Assembly: GCF_000003815.2 (NCBI RefSeq)
Contig: NC_049987.1
Location: 3,741,753 to 3,805,752, forward strand
Origin: Branchiostoma floridae
Taxonomy: Eukaryota > Chordata > Leptocardii > Amphioxiformes > Branchiostomatidae
Direction: 5' to 3'
DNA length: 64,000 nt
This document shows, piece by piece, positions 36,159 to 47,559 of this stretch (the stretch's first letter is position 1; every line of letters begins with the position of its first letter). The notes under the pieces are model-generated. The model ran no database searches and was not told the DNA's origin. It was given only the letters and a program-made list of their open reading frames with translations. Both the position numbers and the translations under genes were made by a program.

Positions 36159-39100
36159 ATGTCGGCCTGGCTTTGCGTGATACTCGCCTTAGGTTGTGTC
36201 ATGTCGTATGGTAAGTTAACAATTTTTCGTTGCCAAAACATGGGTGCCTTTAAATATCCATGCGATTTTTAGAAGTGATTAATTCACGTTTTCGGGAATA
36301 CATACGAATTGAATAAATCGAATACATGCATTTCTTACTAATAGATCGAATTAGTGTTCTGTAAGCTTTAGATTGGCATGATTCGTTGTATATACCGTAA
36401 GACTCGTATGATTCTTTGTAGTGGGTCGTATGAATTCGAATTCGTATTCCAGAAAACTCGTATGACTTCTATGAAACCTGAATTTATTCCGAATAAAGAG
36501 ACTCTTTTTACACAACCAATGTTTTATTCTCATCGACGTTTTGGTGACCGTCTGTCACCTTCTTCAGGGCAATTCTGACTGGCTCACATTGTACTGCAGG
36601 ACAGTACAATTATTTATTTTGAATTTATTCCGTTAAAGTCGTATGAAGTCCATTTAATTCTGAAAACTTGATTCGAGCTCCTGCTCTAATTATAACCAAT
36701 CCAGAGACCCTCTTCTACTACACTTGCTCCTCCATGGCCCTTTAGTATCTTGAAGACTTGTGTCGCTACGTAGTAATAAGTCACTCTGGGTTTTCTCCTA
36801 TTCTCCTACCTTCTCGTTACTTTTTTTCAGTTTCATTCTGCGCTGTTCTTGTCAACAGATTGTTTATTTTTTATGATTTAGATATTACGTTGGGACAACT
36901 GATAGCTTTTGCTGCTATCCCATGAAACGTTAACCTTAAAACATATGTGTCTCAGCCATTTATCCTTTTTTCTCGTGACTTTGTCCACCTCCACGTTTTT
37001 TTAACCGTATAGGAAGACCGATTCCACTGTGGTAATAAACATTCTGACTTTAATTCTGCGTTGGATCTTGGATTTTCTGTAGCTTGTGGGATTTTCTGAC
37101 TTCAAAGTCTGTTTAAAAATATAATTCCGAATATCTTAAGTTGTTGACCGCTTCTCCGGTTGTACCACTTCTAGTACAAATGATATTAGGTGTTAAAAAG
37201 ATAACAGGCGTTTTCTGGTTGAAAGTCATCATTTGGGGTTACTTGGAAATTAGCTAGAGAACTTTATTGCACAACTATTGTACGAGATACAAATGTATGG
37301 CAGCAACATAACTACAGTTTTATAGCTTAACTTAAGGCATATCTAACTAATACAGAAGTTGTAGTATGGGATAAGTTTCTTACAATCATTGAAGGCTTTT
37401 ACAATCATTGAGGAATTTCTAACCTTCTTTAATATATTTTCCTATATCTGTCATGCAGGGATTGTCACATGTCATGGTGTATTTGAATTGGCACTTCAGG
37501 TCCATTGAGATAGATCCTTGTGTATAAAATGACAGCCTTATGTATAGAGAATTGGGCATATCAGAATATCTGGGACATACAACCATAAAGTGATATTCGT
37601 CTTCAGTTAGCTCTGGATAGAAAGGACAAACCCTCTGGTCAATAGGGATTTGTGGGAATCTCCCAGTTTCTATATTCAATTTGTGACAGCCAATTCTGAG
37701 TTTTGTGATTGTCCTACGAATGTCAAGGCTATTTAAGGTTGAAATGTAGTTTTCTTGCTTGTAATGCTTGTTGTAGAAAGAGAGGCTTCACATCATACGA
37801 CTGCAATTGTCCGTTCACCATACAATGAACTTCCTAATCTTACCGTACCCTCCTTCTTACAGGTTCCATTTCAAAAGATGAATTATACAAGGAAACAATG
37901 CAGGAGTCCACATGCATCTATGCATTTGTAAACAGGCCCCAGTTCAACAGCCCCCTCTACCGGGATCAAACGCTCTGCAGCGTTTGCTTGATCTTCCTAA
38001 TCTTACCGTACTCTCCTTCTTACAGGTTCCACTTCAAAAGATGAATTATGCAAGGAAACAATGCAAGAGTCCACTGTTTACGCATTTGTAAACAGGCAAC
38101 CGTTCATCAGCCCCCTCTACCGGAATGAAACCACTCTACAGCCTACGACTGATTCGCAGACTAAGACAGGTTGATCTTACCTTATTGTTTTACAGTTCTT
38201 TGATATTCGTCTAAACAGGCTTGTGTAACTACAGGAGATATTGTAGCTTTTACAAATCCGTTTTATTAGAATATCAATAAATTGATGACAGGTCAGCTAA
38301 CAATCATATGCATGTCTTGTTGGCATTAGTATCGTTTTTTTTTTTCATATAATGTTTATGTATTTGATTGTACAACCTTGCTTATAAATAAATGCACGTC
38401 TTATTGGCATATCTAACGATCTTGTTGGCTAATCTTACTTTCCTTTATGTTCAGGATCAATTGAATCAGAGAAGACCACCACCGGGCCACAGTTCAGCAG
38501 CCCCCTCTATCGGAATCAAGGCGCTCTGCAGACTACGAGTGACCTGCAAACTAAGACCAATGGTAAGGGTAGTTGGTGTTTTCTCGCATTCTATCTTATT
38601 GATTATCCTGAGTAAATGTTTTTATTTCACACATTTCCAGAACCTAGGATGAATCTGGTTCAAAACACTCCATTTCGAAGTGAATGAAACTTTTTTGAAT
38701 GGTTTACTGACAAAAATATTGATGAATGGAAGCAAAACATGTTGGCATGAGTCTGCATGATACGTCGAACAATGTGGGAAATCTGGTAAACTTAGGGTCA
38801 AAGGTGGTTGCTATCTGTTGCTAGTGGAGCCAACACCCACCTCGCTGGGGGTCTTCAGTGTGACCTAACCCTCGCCTTTGGCTGCGGCATTTCACCTGAC
38901 GGGTTTGAAGGAGCTTAACACATGGGTAATAGGCCCCGGAATGGGTTTTTTAATTGCAACAAAGAGGAAAATACAATCTTAATTTTCTTCAGCTTCAGGA
39001 TCTTTTGAATCAGAGCAGACCACCACCAAGCCACAGTTCAGCAGCCCCCTCTACCGGGATCGACACACTCTGCAGACTCCGACTACCATGAAGACCAAGG

Positions 39101-40703
39101 CTAAGGGTAAGAGTGGTTGATCTTTTTTCCCCATCCCTTCATCTTCATTAGCATAACTTAAGGCTAATTATGCACAGTAGTACCTAATTTGCATAAGAAA
39201 ATGGCAACGTTTTGCAATCCCGCTACAGTTAATTAAAGGATCTTTATATAGGCAACAGTTATAACTTTAAAAGAGAGAAGAATTAAGAGATATCAATTAT
39301 GGAGATCACTACCTCTATGTTCAAGTGATCATTGTTTTTATTTGCATAATCCCTAAGAAGCCTTCGTATTATGACAAATGATTACCATGTCACGCAAATT
39401 CATATATATATATATATACGTCACTAGTTATTATTGGATGTACTGTAGTGGTAAGGCGTTGTTTTTTTGCAACCATTACTGTAAATGCAGAAATGTTCGC
39501 GGTGGATTAATGTTCGCGGTTTTCGCGGCGACCACTTTACCGCGAACTTAAATCCACCGCAAACATTTTTCTATTATGGTAATAGACTGCAGTCTATGGT
39601 GTCACCGCGAAATTAAAACCACCGCGAAAAGTCCTTTTTCCCGCTACCACGAAATTAAATCCCCGCGAACTTAAATGCATTTACAGTAATTGTCTTTTCT
39701 TGTACTTGGGCAAAATCTGTCCACCGCCACACAAAATGAACAGATGAGGTCCGTATGGAATTTAGCCTCTCCCAGGCTCCACAGGTCGCTGGAAGAAAAA
39801 TTGTAGAGATATAGACACATAATTATAACATGCAGTGGTGTTAGCTTTCCAAAGAATATTCTTTGCGACCAGCCAACACTTCTGGCTATCTTTGTCCAAT
39901 TTCTATTATTTTTCCAGCGACCTGTGTGGTATTCCATTGCAAAAGAAAGTGTTATTTTCCAATAGATAATGTATCTCTAAATATATAATCAGCCGGCCTT
40001 TGGTGGAATTCCACTTGTGGTTAATTACGCAACGTGTGTCTGTAAAATGATATGACACTCACTAAGTCCATGCAGACCCTACGGTTGCATTCCTTATGCA
40101 GTGGCACTTCCTTAATCGCGATTATTTTCCGGCATAAATGAGGGGCGCTAAGCACACCAAGAAGGTCAATTGTAAAGGTATCAAAGAACACATGACGTGT
40201 TTTTCTTAGCGCCCCTGAAATCATATGTGTAACCAAACTTATGCCAGGCGTTGACGTTGCAAGACACATTGTATTCAAGCTATAGACTGGGATTGGTTAA
40301 TTTGATTTGAGGGTACTTGGGGAGTTTTGTAGAAGACTAAATGCTGTTTGATGTGCGTGGGGCTAATGGGTATTTTATTTTAATGTGGAGTAAGTACTTC
40401 ATGCGATGTTTACAAGCTTAAATCGCATAGATGTTGACCAGTACCAATGATATAGGAACTTGGTAATTTTTATGAATTAAAAGACTTTGTTGTTGTACAT
40501 CGAACTTTGCTATCCGGATCCGGTGACTTACAACCTGATGAAACTATTCACGCCTCCTTTTTATTTCTTTTCCCACTGTAGCGAAATGTTTTGAAGGGGG
40601 ATTTGCTTGCGACAACGGCGCGTGCATCTTTGGCAATTGGAAGTGCGACGGCGGGACAGACTGTCCGGATGGAGAGGACGAGTCGCCTGTCAACTGCCCA
40701 TAG
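36159..40703 (+). CDS. Secreted SPLYR-repeat protein with LDLa domain
   Basis: Five exons: 36159-36210, 38026-38169, 38455-38562, 38999-39106 and 40582-40703. Every junction is phase 1 and the sum is 534 nt (177 residues plus stop). Exon 1 is a signal peptide, [18 protein letters not shown]. Exons 2-4 each end with the pattern P-Q-F-x-SPLYR-x5-LQ; exons 3 and 4 are close copies (36 residues). Exon 5 is an LDL-receptor class A domain: six cysteines and the calcium-binding end [13 protein letters not shown], followed by TAG. The LDLa should bind calcium and perhaps a basic ligand; the SPLYR part is unrecognised. Thr/Ser-rich linkers may be O-glycosylated. The protein should be secreted. Confidence 0.78.
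36495..36606. mobile_element. Fragment of the ACGTTTCG MITE family
   Basis: AAAGAGACTCTTTTTACACA, then ATCGACGTTTTGGTGACCG and TCTGTCACCTTCTTCAGG: the left half of the family, in the first intron. Confidence 0.65.
37420..37790 (-). pseudogene. LINE C-terminal fragment
   Basis: The minus frame reads [38 protein letters not shown] and ends IGKYIKEG then stop. This is the Cys/His C-terminal region of a LINE ORF2. It is an isolated fragment inside intron 1 of the SPLYR/LDLa gene. Confidence 0.6.
37863..37992 (+). pseudogene. Broken duplicate of SPLYR exon 2
   Basis: A TTCTTACAG acceptor and [16 protein letters not shown]-type text copy exon 2 (38026-38169) exactly 163 bp upstream. The donor GACAG|GTTGAT of exon 2 is missing here; the copy runs into the intron sequence of the duplication, and 163 is not a multiple of 3, so read-through would shift frame. 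It also carries an extra Cys. Probably skipped. Confidence 0.65.
38640..38775 (+). pseudogene. Decayed copy of promoter and first exon
   Basis: CAGAACCTAGGATGAA, GTTTACTGACAAAAAT and GGAAGCAAAACATG match the 5' flank and start of the two SPLYR genes, but the frame stops at once (ATG TTG GCA TGA). It lies between exons 3 and 4 of the active gene. Confidence 0.6.
39478..39691. mobile_element. MITE with TACTGTAAATGCA ends
   Basis: Left end ATTACTGTAAATGCAGAAAT, right end its complement with GCATTTACAGTAAT. The inner part repeats CCGCGAA/TTCGCGG blocks. In intron 4 of the SPLYR/LDLa gene. Confidence 0.85.
39778..39935. repeat. Small inverted repeat
   Basis: CACAGGTCGCTGGAAGAAAA pairs with TTTTTCCAGCGACCTGTG, with a spacer of about 110 bp. 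Confidence 0.65.
39955..40275 (+). repeat. 330-bp dispersed repeat, copy 1
   Basis: Shares CCAATAGATAATGTATC, AATCAGCCGGC, TATGACACTCACTAA, GCATAAATGAGGGGCG and CAGACACATTGTA-type text with 41130-41465 and, inverted, with 44860-45345. An internal hairpin joins GGGGCGCTAAG and CTTAGCGCCCC. Confidence 0.75.
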
Positions 40704-40750
40704 ATGGTCCCTGGCCCTATCATATTTGTGTCATACTAGGCCTATACCTT

Positions 40751-41104
40751 CGGGCAACCTAAGCAATATCAAATTGTTAAAAGTGGAAATATTCTGAATA
40801 AGGCAGTCTGTATAGTATTGACATCTAATGCCCTATTTTAGCTCGTTTACATCATTATTTCATAAATTGAGCCGTTAAAAACAGCGCAGGAATGAGTTGC
40901 ATAAGGATTTCAGATCAAGTCCTTATTTTTTGGGGGTACAATAATAAGGAATATCCTCGTGCAACTTGTCTCTGGGCTGTTTTTAACCGCTCAAAGTATA
41001 TAATTATGATGTAAATGTGGGAATACAGTGCAGTAGATGTCAATATCATGCAGATTGCCTTATTTATATTTCCACTTTGACGCTGTTATATTGTTTAGGT
41101 TGCC
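40751..41104. mobile_element. Foldback element just after the LDLa stop
   Basis: Arms of about 150 bp (40751-40905 and 40950-41104) pair through GGCAACCTAA, AAAGTGGAAATAT, TATTGACATCTA, TTTACATCAT and GGTTAAAAACAGC. It begins about 48 bp after the TAG at 40701-40703, so it probably lies in the 3' UTR and would form a long RNA hairpin. Confidence 0.75.
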
Positions 41105-41129
41105 TTTAAAGGATTCATAAACCCCAGAA

Positions 41130-41465
41130 AAGGAATATTATTTGCCAATAGATAATGTATCAATGAATACACAATCAGCCGGCTTTTTTCAGAATTTTAC
41201 TTGTGGTGAGATATGCAACGTGTGTTTGTACAACTATATGACACTCACTAAACCCATGTAGACCCTACCCATGTATTTCCTATACGTAAAGATACTTCCT
41301 TCATCATGCATATTTTTGGCATAAATGAGGGGCGATGTGCATACCGAGAAGGCCAATTGTTTACAAAATAACAAAAAAACACACATAACAAGACTAGTTT
41401 TAACGTCACCCCTCAAATTGGTTTTGTAGGTTAACGTTTGTCAAACCTTGCCAGACACATTGTAC
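41130..41465 (+). repeat. 330-bp dispersed repeat, copy 2
   Basis: Same family and orientation as 39955-40275; the two copies flank the LDLa exon as direct repeats. Confidence 0.75.
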
Positions 41466-41639
41466 ATTATTTGATTTAAGTAAAGGCTACTTAGGGGGGT
41501 TAGCAGAATACTAAATGCTTTTCGATGCACATGAGACTAATGGAAACTTTATCGTAGAATGTGAAATAGTGTTCATTTTTATTTCTACTCTATTCTGGAG
41601 TTTAGGACTCCTTTAACGTCACCCTGGTTTCAATTCTTT

Positions 41640-41990
41640 CAAAAGGCTTGTATTATTTTATGAAAAGACCAAATATCTTATTGCGTCTCGGAGAGGGAAG
41701 CTGGAGAGGCACCGGGGTAAGTGATGATCTTTATGTAATGCTTAAGTTTCATCTTCATTCTACCATACTGTCTCATTATTTATCGACTTATCAATTTTCT
41801 TTACGTAAAGCTTAAGTTGCATCTTTGTTTAACATACTATGTCATTATTCATCAATTTATCAATTCCGTTGTAACGCATCTGCTAGGGGTGGCTTCATCT
41901 GTGTTTTTTGTAATGTCTGAATGTTTTGTTTATCATAATGGAAAATGAATAAATATCTAATAAATAAAAAAAAATAAAAATAAAAAAACT
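41640..41990 (+). mobile_element. Probable LINE/SINE 3' end with A-rich tail
   Basis: Two copies of a 70-bp unit (GTAATGCTTAAGTTTCATCT at about 41737 and a diverged copy at about 41807), then AATGAATAAATATC and an A-rich AATAAA tail to about 41986. Type uncertain. Confidence 0.4.
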
Positions 41991-42119
41991 CACCCTGGGT
42001 GCCAGACCAACTCCTCGGGCAGCCAACCGGTTTTTAGCTGCCCAAGGCAGTATGTTAGTAGATCTAAATTGAAAACATACCTTCTCCAAATAGACAGGAA
42101 TCATGCTGAAGGTATTTTG

Positions 42120-42785
42120 GTAGTCATGATATTATTACATGTTATATCATGTTACTATGGTCAGTGCCTTGTACTCCACTGAAGGCAAATATCACCAATG
42201 AATTAACTGGGTTGAACCTCAAGACCAAGGTTACAAACCCATCACAAGTGTATCATAATGGTACCATTCATTCATATATAAGTAAAATCTGTCCAGACCT
42301 TTCAGTTACATATGTCGCGTGTTTAATAATCCTATCATGAAATGCACTGGATTCAGAAACTTTCTTTATTCATTATGCAGATTACCTAATGATTTACAAA
42401 TTTAATGTCAGATTATGTAAAGTATTACTGAAACCATTTGATTGTGTCAGTTACTTTTCCTTGTTATTTATTGATTTCATTGATCATACATCTTTTGTTG
42501 TATTATTATAACATATGATTGTGGTAGTTACTTTGGTTTGTTATTTATTGATTTTATTGATCATTGATGTTTTTGTATTATTATAACATATGTGTTAGTT
42601 TCTTTTCTTTGTCATTCATGATTTCATTGATCATACATCTTGTGTAAGTATGGAGGAGGGGCGCACAGCATAAACTGTTAAGGTTTTCCCCTCCTTCTGC
42701 ACCTGTTTTATGTTTTATTCTTTTCTGTATTTATTATTATTTTGTTGTGCAAAATAAATAAACAAACAAATAAAACAAACAAACA
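42120..42785 (+). mobile_element. Probable retroelement 3' end with triple repeat
   Basis: About three copies (near 42439, 42515 and 42589) of a 73-bp unit containing TTATTTATTGATTTCATTGA and ATTATTATAACATAT. Then a UTR-like part and an AAATAAATAAACAAACAAAT tail. No protein match seen. Confidence 0.4.
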
Positions 42786-43190
42786 TTTAAATGCCCAAAG
42801 TCATGACGATATATCAACCGCTTTTTCTTGATTTATCCATGGCAAAAACTCAAAACGAAAACACTCTCTGCAGTTCCAAACGAGTTGCTAGGTGGCCCAA
42901 ACTTACAACATTTCCGCCATGCCCCAATACCTATCCACTACTAACAATCATGAACCTGGCACCTGATTCTGAGAGCAGAAAGTTTGATCTCCAACTTTAC
43001 AGTTCCACTACAGTACTGTAACTATCCCCTAGAGGGCCCATTATCTACCTTGACCTTCATTTTCACTACCATCCACCAAAATACCAAATATCATGCAGAG
43101 CTTGTCACGTTATGTTGGTCACAGCCACACAGGAACATACACAGACCACTGCAGTACCGACGGAAAATGCCATGTGAACCATTTTGAAAC
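42786..43190 (+). repeat. Fragment of the internally repeated family
   Basis: TGCCCAAAGTCATGACGAT, GAGTTGCTAGGTGGCCCAAA and CCCCTAGAGGGCCCA resemble the units at 28440-29640, with strong divergence. Confidence 0.45.
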
Positions 43191-43682
43191 TTAACTTTCC
43201 TTATTATAAGTGCTACTCACCTACTAAATTGAAAGTACTAAAAAGTAATACAGATAGCCTATATTCAAACAATGGGGCTTTACAACTCACTATGACAGTG
43301 GGTCACACCACCAGGCTTACAATAACCTCTCATCCTGAATTAGAAAGGAACGCATAGGCAAGTAGTTTCATTAGGCAATAAAACAGAAAACTGTCACCAT
43401 TTCCTGCTCCACAACTAAGACTACATCCTTTTTTTTACAAAATGGTGATGTGGATATCAAACAAAAACACTGCAGATCCACAACGCAATGTTAATGCATG
43501 CTAAAACGCGAACTCTAAAGTACCATTCAGAGGTTCTCCAGATTTCTGTCCGGAAACACAGAAGAAAGCCACATATGTAAGGGACCATACAGGCCAAATA
43601 AAACTAAGAAACGCGTTAAAAACGACATCGAGAAATTGAGAACACAAAACAAGGCAAAAGTAGAATAAAAACTAACGCTAAA

Positions 43683-43925
43683 TATTTAAGGTAACGGACG
43701 GTGGTTTCAAACTGTTATATTTTGAAATTTTTGAAACTACCATTCGTTAAGTTGATGACTTCCCTAAATTACTCTACCGAAAATATTTTCATGATGTTGG
43801 TACGTAGAATATAACGTTAGGATGTAAGAGAATTCTACCACAAATAGACATCTTCTTCAGAGCTTCTAGCTAAAGAGCATTTAGTTAGTAGTTAGAACAT
43901 CTTCAACGGATAAAGGTGAACAAGC
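43683..43925. mobile_element. MITE, GTGGTTTCAAA family (copy 3, diverged)
   Basis: GACGGTGGTTTCAAACTG pairs with GAAACTACCATTCGTTAAG; the end reads GGATAAAGGTGAAC as in the copies at 60068 and 61638. Confidence 0.55.
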
Positions 43926-44044
43926 CTTAGAACTTCCAGGGTCTGAACATGTAGATCAGTTGTTGAATTCGCAGTAGAGAGCTGTGATCCCGGTATGAAA
44001 AAAAAAACACAGAACTAAGCCCTGGCCTTTTCTTTATGCTGTAC

Positions 44045-44700
44045 TAGTCACTTGTTCTATCTTTGAGCTTTTACTTGCAAGTTTGAAAAAAAATAGAGTA
44101 TCTCGAAAGCAGCAGACTTATTTCCTCTGCGCAGGGTGTGTCTGAAAAAAAAAAACTACGAGTTTTTTATCGAATGAATTTAAAGAATAAGGGATGGGTT
44201 AGTCACTTGATCTATCTTTTGAACATGTACTAGAAAGTATGAGCAAAGAGAATAGCAGCAGACCAGTTTCCTCGGCGAAGGGTGTGCCTGAAAAATAAAC
44301 TGCGGGGTTTTCATTGCATGAATTTCCAGAGCCAGGGATGAACTAGTCACTTGATCTATATTTTGTACTTGTACTAGAAAGTATAAGCAAATAGAGTATC
44401 AAGAAAGCAGCAGACCAATTTCTTCTGTACAGAGTGTGTCGAAAAAATAAACTGCGAAGTTTTTATCGCATGAATTTCCAGAACAAGGGATGAGCTAGTC
44501 ACTTCATCTATCTTTTGAACTTGTACTAGAAAGTAGAAGAAAACAGATTATCACGAAAGCAGCAGACCAATTTCCTCTACACAGGGTGTGTCTGAAAAAT
44601 TAACTGCGAGGTTTTTTATTGCACGCATTTCCAAAAGCAGGGAAGGACAGGTTTTGGAACGCTTCTGTCAGTAATAACATTTCAACGTTGACGGGACTGT
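44045..44700 (+). repeat. Four-fold tandem duplication of the SPLYR 5' flank
   Basis: Units of about 146-152 bp, marked by AGCAGCAGA at 44108, 44254, 44406 and 44558. Each contains TAGTCACTTGATCTAT, a TTTCCTCTG block, GGGTGTGTC and ATGAATTTCCAGA-type text. The active gene at 36159 has only one such unit (AGCAGCAGA at 35985). The last unit runs into the paralogue's 5' UTR. Confidence 0.75.
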
Positions 44701-44743
44701 AAGAATTGTTTACTGACAAGGACGGATGCGTGGGAAGCAAAAC

Positions 44744-46479
44744 ATGTCGGTCTGGTTCTACGTGATGCTGGCTTTTGGCTGCGTCATTTTACCAGGTAGG
44801 TTGACAAACTTTTTTTTCTTAAACAGTGGGCCTTCAAAGGAGTCCCAAACTCGGCAAGAGAGTGTTATTTTCCGATAGATATTGACTTTATGAAGTACAA
44901 CGTGCATGCTACTTCACAATATACGATAAAATATCGACTAGTTTTGCGTATACGTACATCAAAAAGCATTCAGTATTGTGCTAAACTCCCTAAGAACTAC
45001 ATGGTTCAATTAAAAAAGCTAAGCCTATGGCTGAATACAGTGTGTCCGATATGGCCTAACAAAAATTCGCTTACAAAACCAATTTAAGGGGCGATGTTAA
45101 AAACTCATCTTGTTATGCGTTTGATATTTTGTGAGCATCGCCTCTCATTTATGCCAAGAATATGCATAATGAAGGAAGTGTCCATGCGTATAGGAAATGC
45201 ATGGGTAGGGTCTGTTTGGGCTTAGTGCGTGTCATATTGTTGTACAAACACACGTTGCGTATCCCACCACAAGTGAAATTCAGCAAATTGTCGGCTGATT
45301 GTGTATTCATTTATACATGATCTATTGGACAATGACATTCTCTTCTGGTCAATGACATTCTCTTAGGGCCCCTTTATGCATTCTTGCGAATGTTAGGACG
45401 CCGTTACACGAGCGCGTAAATCTGCATAACAAGTCCGCATGAGGTCCACATAGACATTTCCTTTTATTCATACGTAGCCATACGCAGGGCAATCGGTTTA
45501 TGTCAGTTTTAGGTACACATGCATAACCACAGTTCGAAGAATACTGTATGTTCCGAAAAACAATGTATTCCGTAAAATTCGTACTTATTCCGTAAAACTC
45601 GAATGAATACCGTAATATTCGAATAGATACTAAGTTTAGCCGCCCCTGCAATTTTTGGAAGTACTCAAATTTTCATAAGGCTAATATGTTGATTTTATTA
45701 TATGGATGACATCCTATGGGGACCTCAAAACTGGTGCGAAAGTGCGAAAAAAAATGGACAAATTGAAAATTATCATGAAAACTATTTTGAAATCTATGTG
45801 ATTAGGGGCGTTAAACAAATAACCAAACAATATGTTCTTCATTTTGTTCTTTCGCATTGGCATCTTTGTCTTTAGATTTGACATCAATATACGTCAATAT
45901 ACTTTCGATGTTTGTTTTGAACTTACGGCATATATTTCCTCATTATGTAGCTGCTTTATATGACTTATAGCATGGTCGATTTTTTTTTATCTTTCAGGTT
46001 CCAGTTCAAAAGATGAATTATGTAAAGCAGCGGTGCAGGAGTCCACTATCTACGCATTTGTAAGCGGGCCACAGTTCAACAGCCCCCTCTACCGAGATCA
46101 AACCGATCTACAACCTACAACTGATCCACAGACTAAGACAGGTTAATCTTTTACCTTATTCTTTGCAGTTCTATCGTCTACAAAGGCCTATGCAAGTGAA
46201 GGAACTATAATTGTAGCTTTTACAAATCTGTTTTGTCTCAATATCAATAAATTGATAACACGTCAGATAAAAATCACTTGTCTTATATTGGCATTTGTAT
46301 CATTTCTTCACAGATTATGTTTTTATATTCGTTTACATATCTTTGATTATTTTTTTTCACGTTCAGAACCATTTGAATCAGAGCAGATCACTACCAGGCC
46401 ACAGCTCAGCAGCCCCCTCTACCGGAATCAAGACGCTCTGCAGACTCTCTCACCCTTCCCTCTTAATAAGCATGATTAA
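44744..46479 (+). CDS. SPLYR paralogue, shortened, without LDLa
   Basis: Exons 44744-44795 (signal peptide MSVWFYVMLAFGCVILPG), 45998-46141 and 46367-46479; phase 1 at both junctions and 309 nt in total, giving 102 residues. Exon 2 copies exon 2 of the neighbour (SKDELCKAAVQEST, then [15 protein letters not shown]). The third copies its exon 3 ([15 protein letters not shown]) but the last donor is lost and the frame ends NKHD plus TAA. The intron sequence is also similar, so this is a segmental duplicate. It may be a small secreted protein or a decaying copy. Exon 2 could instead splice in phase to the kringle exon at 61867. Confidence 0.6.
44860..45345 (-). repeat. 330-bp dispersed repeat, copy 3 (inverted)
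   Basis: CTCATTTATGCCAAGAATATGC, CATGGGTAGGGTCTG and GTACAAACACACGTTGCGTA are the complement of 41130-41465; core about 45085-45345, in intron 1 of the paralogue. Confidence 0.65.
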
Positions 46480-46574
46480 ATGATGATAATGTACATTAGA
46501 GTATTCATTATCCTTTGATATAGCATATAAAAATATTGATTTATCTTGTCAATTAATTATGAAATTATCAAGGT

Positions 46575-46800
46575 TTTCCGGAATTATACTGTCGCCTGTT
46601 CTACCTAACTTTAGCCATCCCTCGTTAGGACCTTAAAATGAAGGTTCTGAGTTTAAGGAGAGCCACACCTCGAGCACGTTAAAGAACCCAACACACTTAT
46701 CAAAAGGGTTCCGGTTCTTTCCGGTGTGGTGGTTCAAAAACTACAGTCCTTAAGCCGCACCTGGGTCAATTGCTGCCGAAATAAGGTCACAAACGTAGTG
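46575..46800. repeat. SINE-like repeat fragment
   Basis: CCTCGAGCACGTTAAAGAAC, CAACACACTTATC and GTGTGGTGGTTCAAAA resemble a repeat common in invertebrate deuterostomes (by eye). No polymerase III boxes confirmed. Confidence 0.35.
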
Positions 46801-46959
46801 TACAAGCAACAATGACTGTAATAACTAGAGTTTCACGACCCCATACCCTCGCAGAATGTACATGTATTATGTGTGTTTATCAGTTAATCATCTCCTCCAC
46901 AAAGAAAAAGACAATCTACCTTAAGAAAGACATTAAAAGTTATAATAGTTCTACTGATT

Positions 46960-47330
46960 AATGCAAATGAGGACACCATTTGCATAATTAGCGAAATGAA
47001 GTTCACCTGTACATAACTTCCAAATGCCGTCATCAAAAGCAATTGAATCATAGCATTTTCTCATTAACTTTGCAAATTAGGTCCTCATTTGCATACTGTT
47101 TATAGATCAATGTTCATATTTTTCTCAGTTACAAATGTCACATGTTGAAATAGTCCTCTAATTGATAGGTGGACTTTATAGAATCCCCTCATTCATTATG
47201 AAACTAGATTACAATTTGCATAATTGTCAGTTAAAAAGCATCAGCTATCTACATACCAAAAATCATGACGATCTGTCAAACCCTTCTTGAGTTATTTCTT
47301 TTTAAAGTTTGTCACTAGACCGGCCCACAC
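46960..47330 (+). repeat. Diverged fragment of the internally repeated family
   Basis: AATTAGGTCCTCATTTGCAT, CTACATACCAAAAATCATGA and CTTCTTGAGTTATTTC match copy B. Confidence 0.45.
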
Positions 47331-47559
47331 AATTCATCCAAACAAACATGTATTTATTTTGATAACTCTGAACTGATCACATTACATTTACACATCACCA
47401 TTACCAAATTACATTGTTACTGTAAAGGGTATCCTTTTTTATAATGGTTTATAATGGTTTATTCGACAGAAGAATTTCACAGTCTATTAGCTAAATTGTA
47501 CACTCAGGCCTTTCACATGAGAATCAAAGGCATAGAGTCAAAAACTGATGGTTTGAAAT

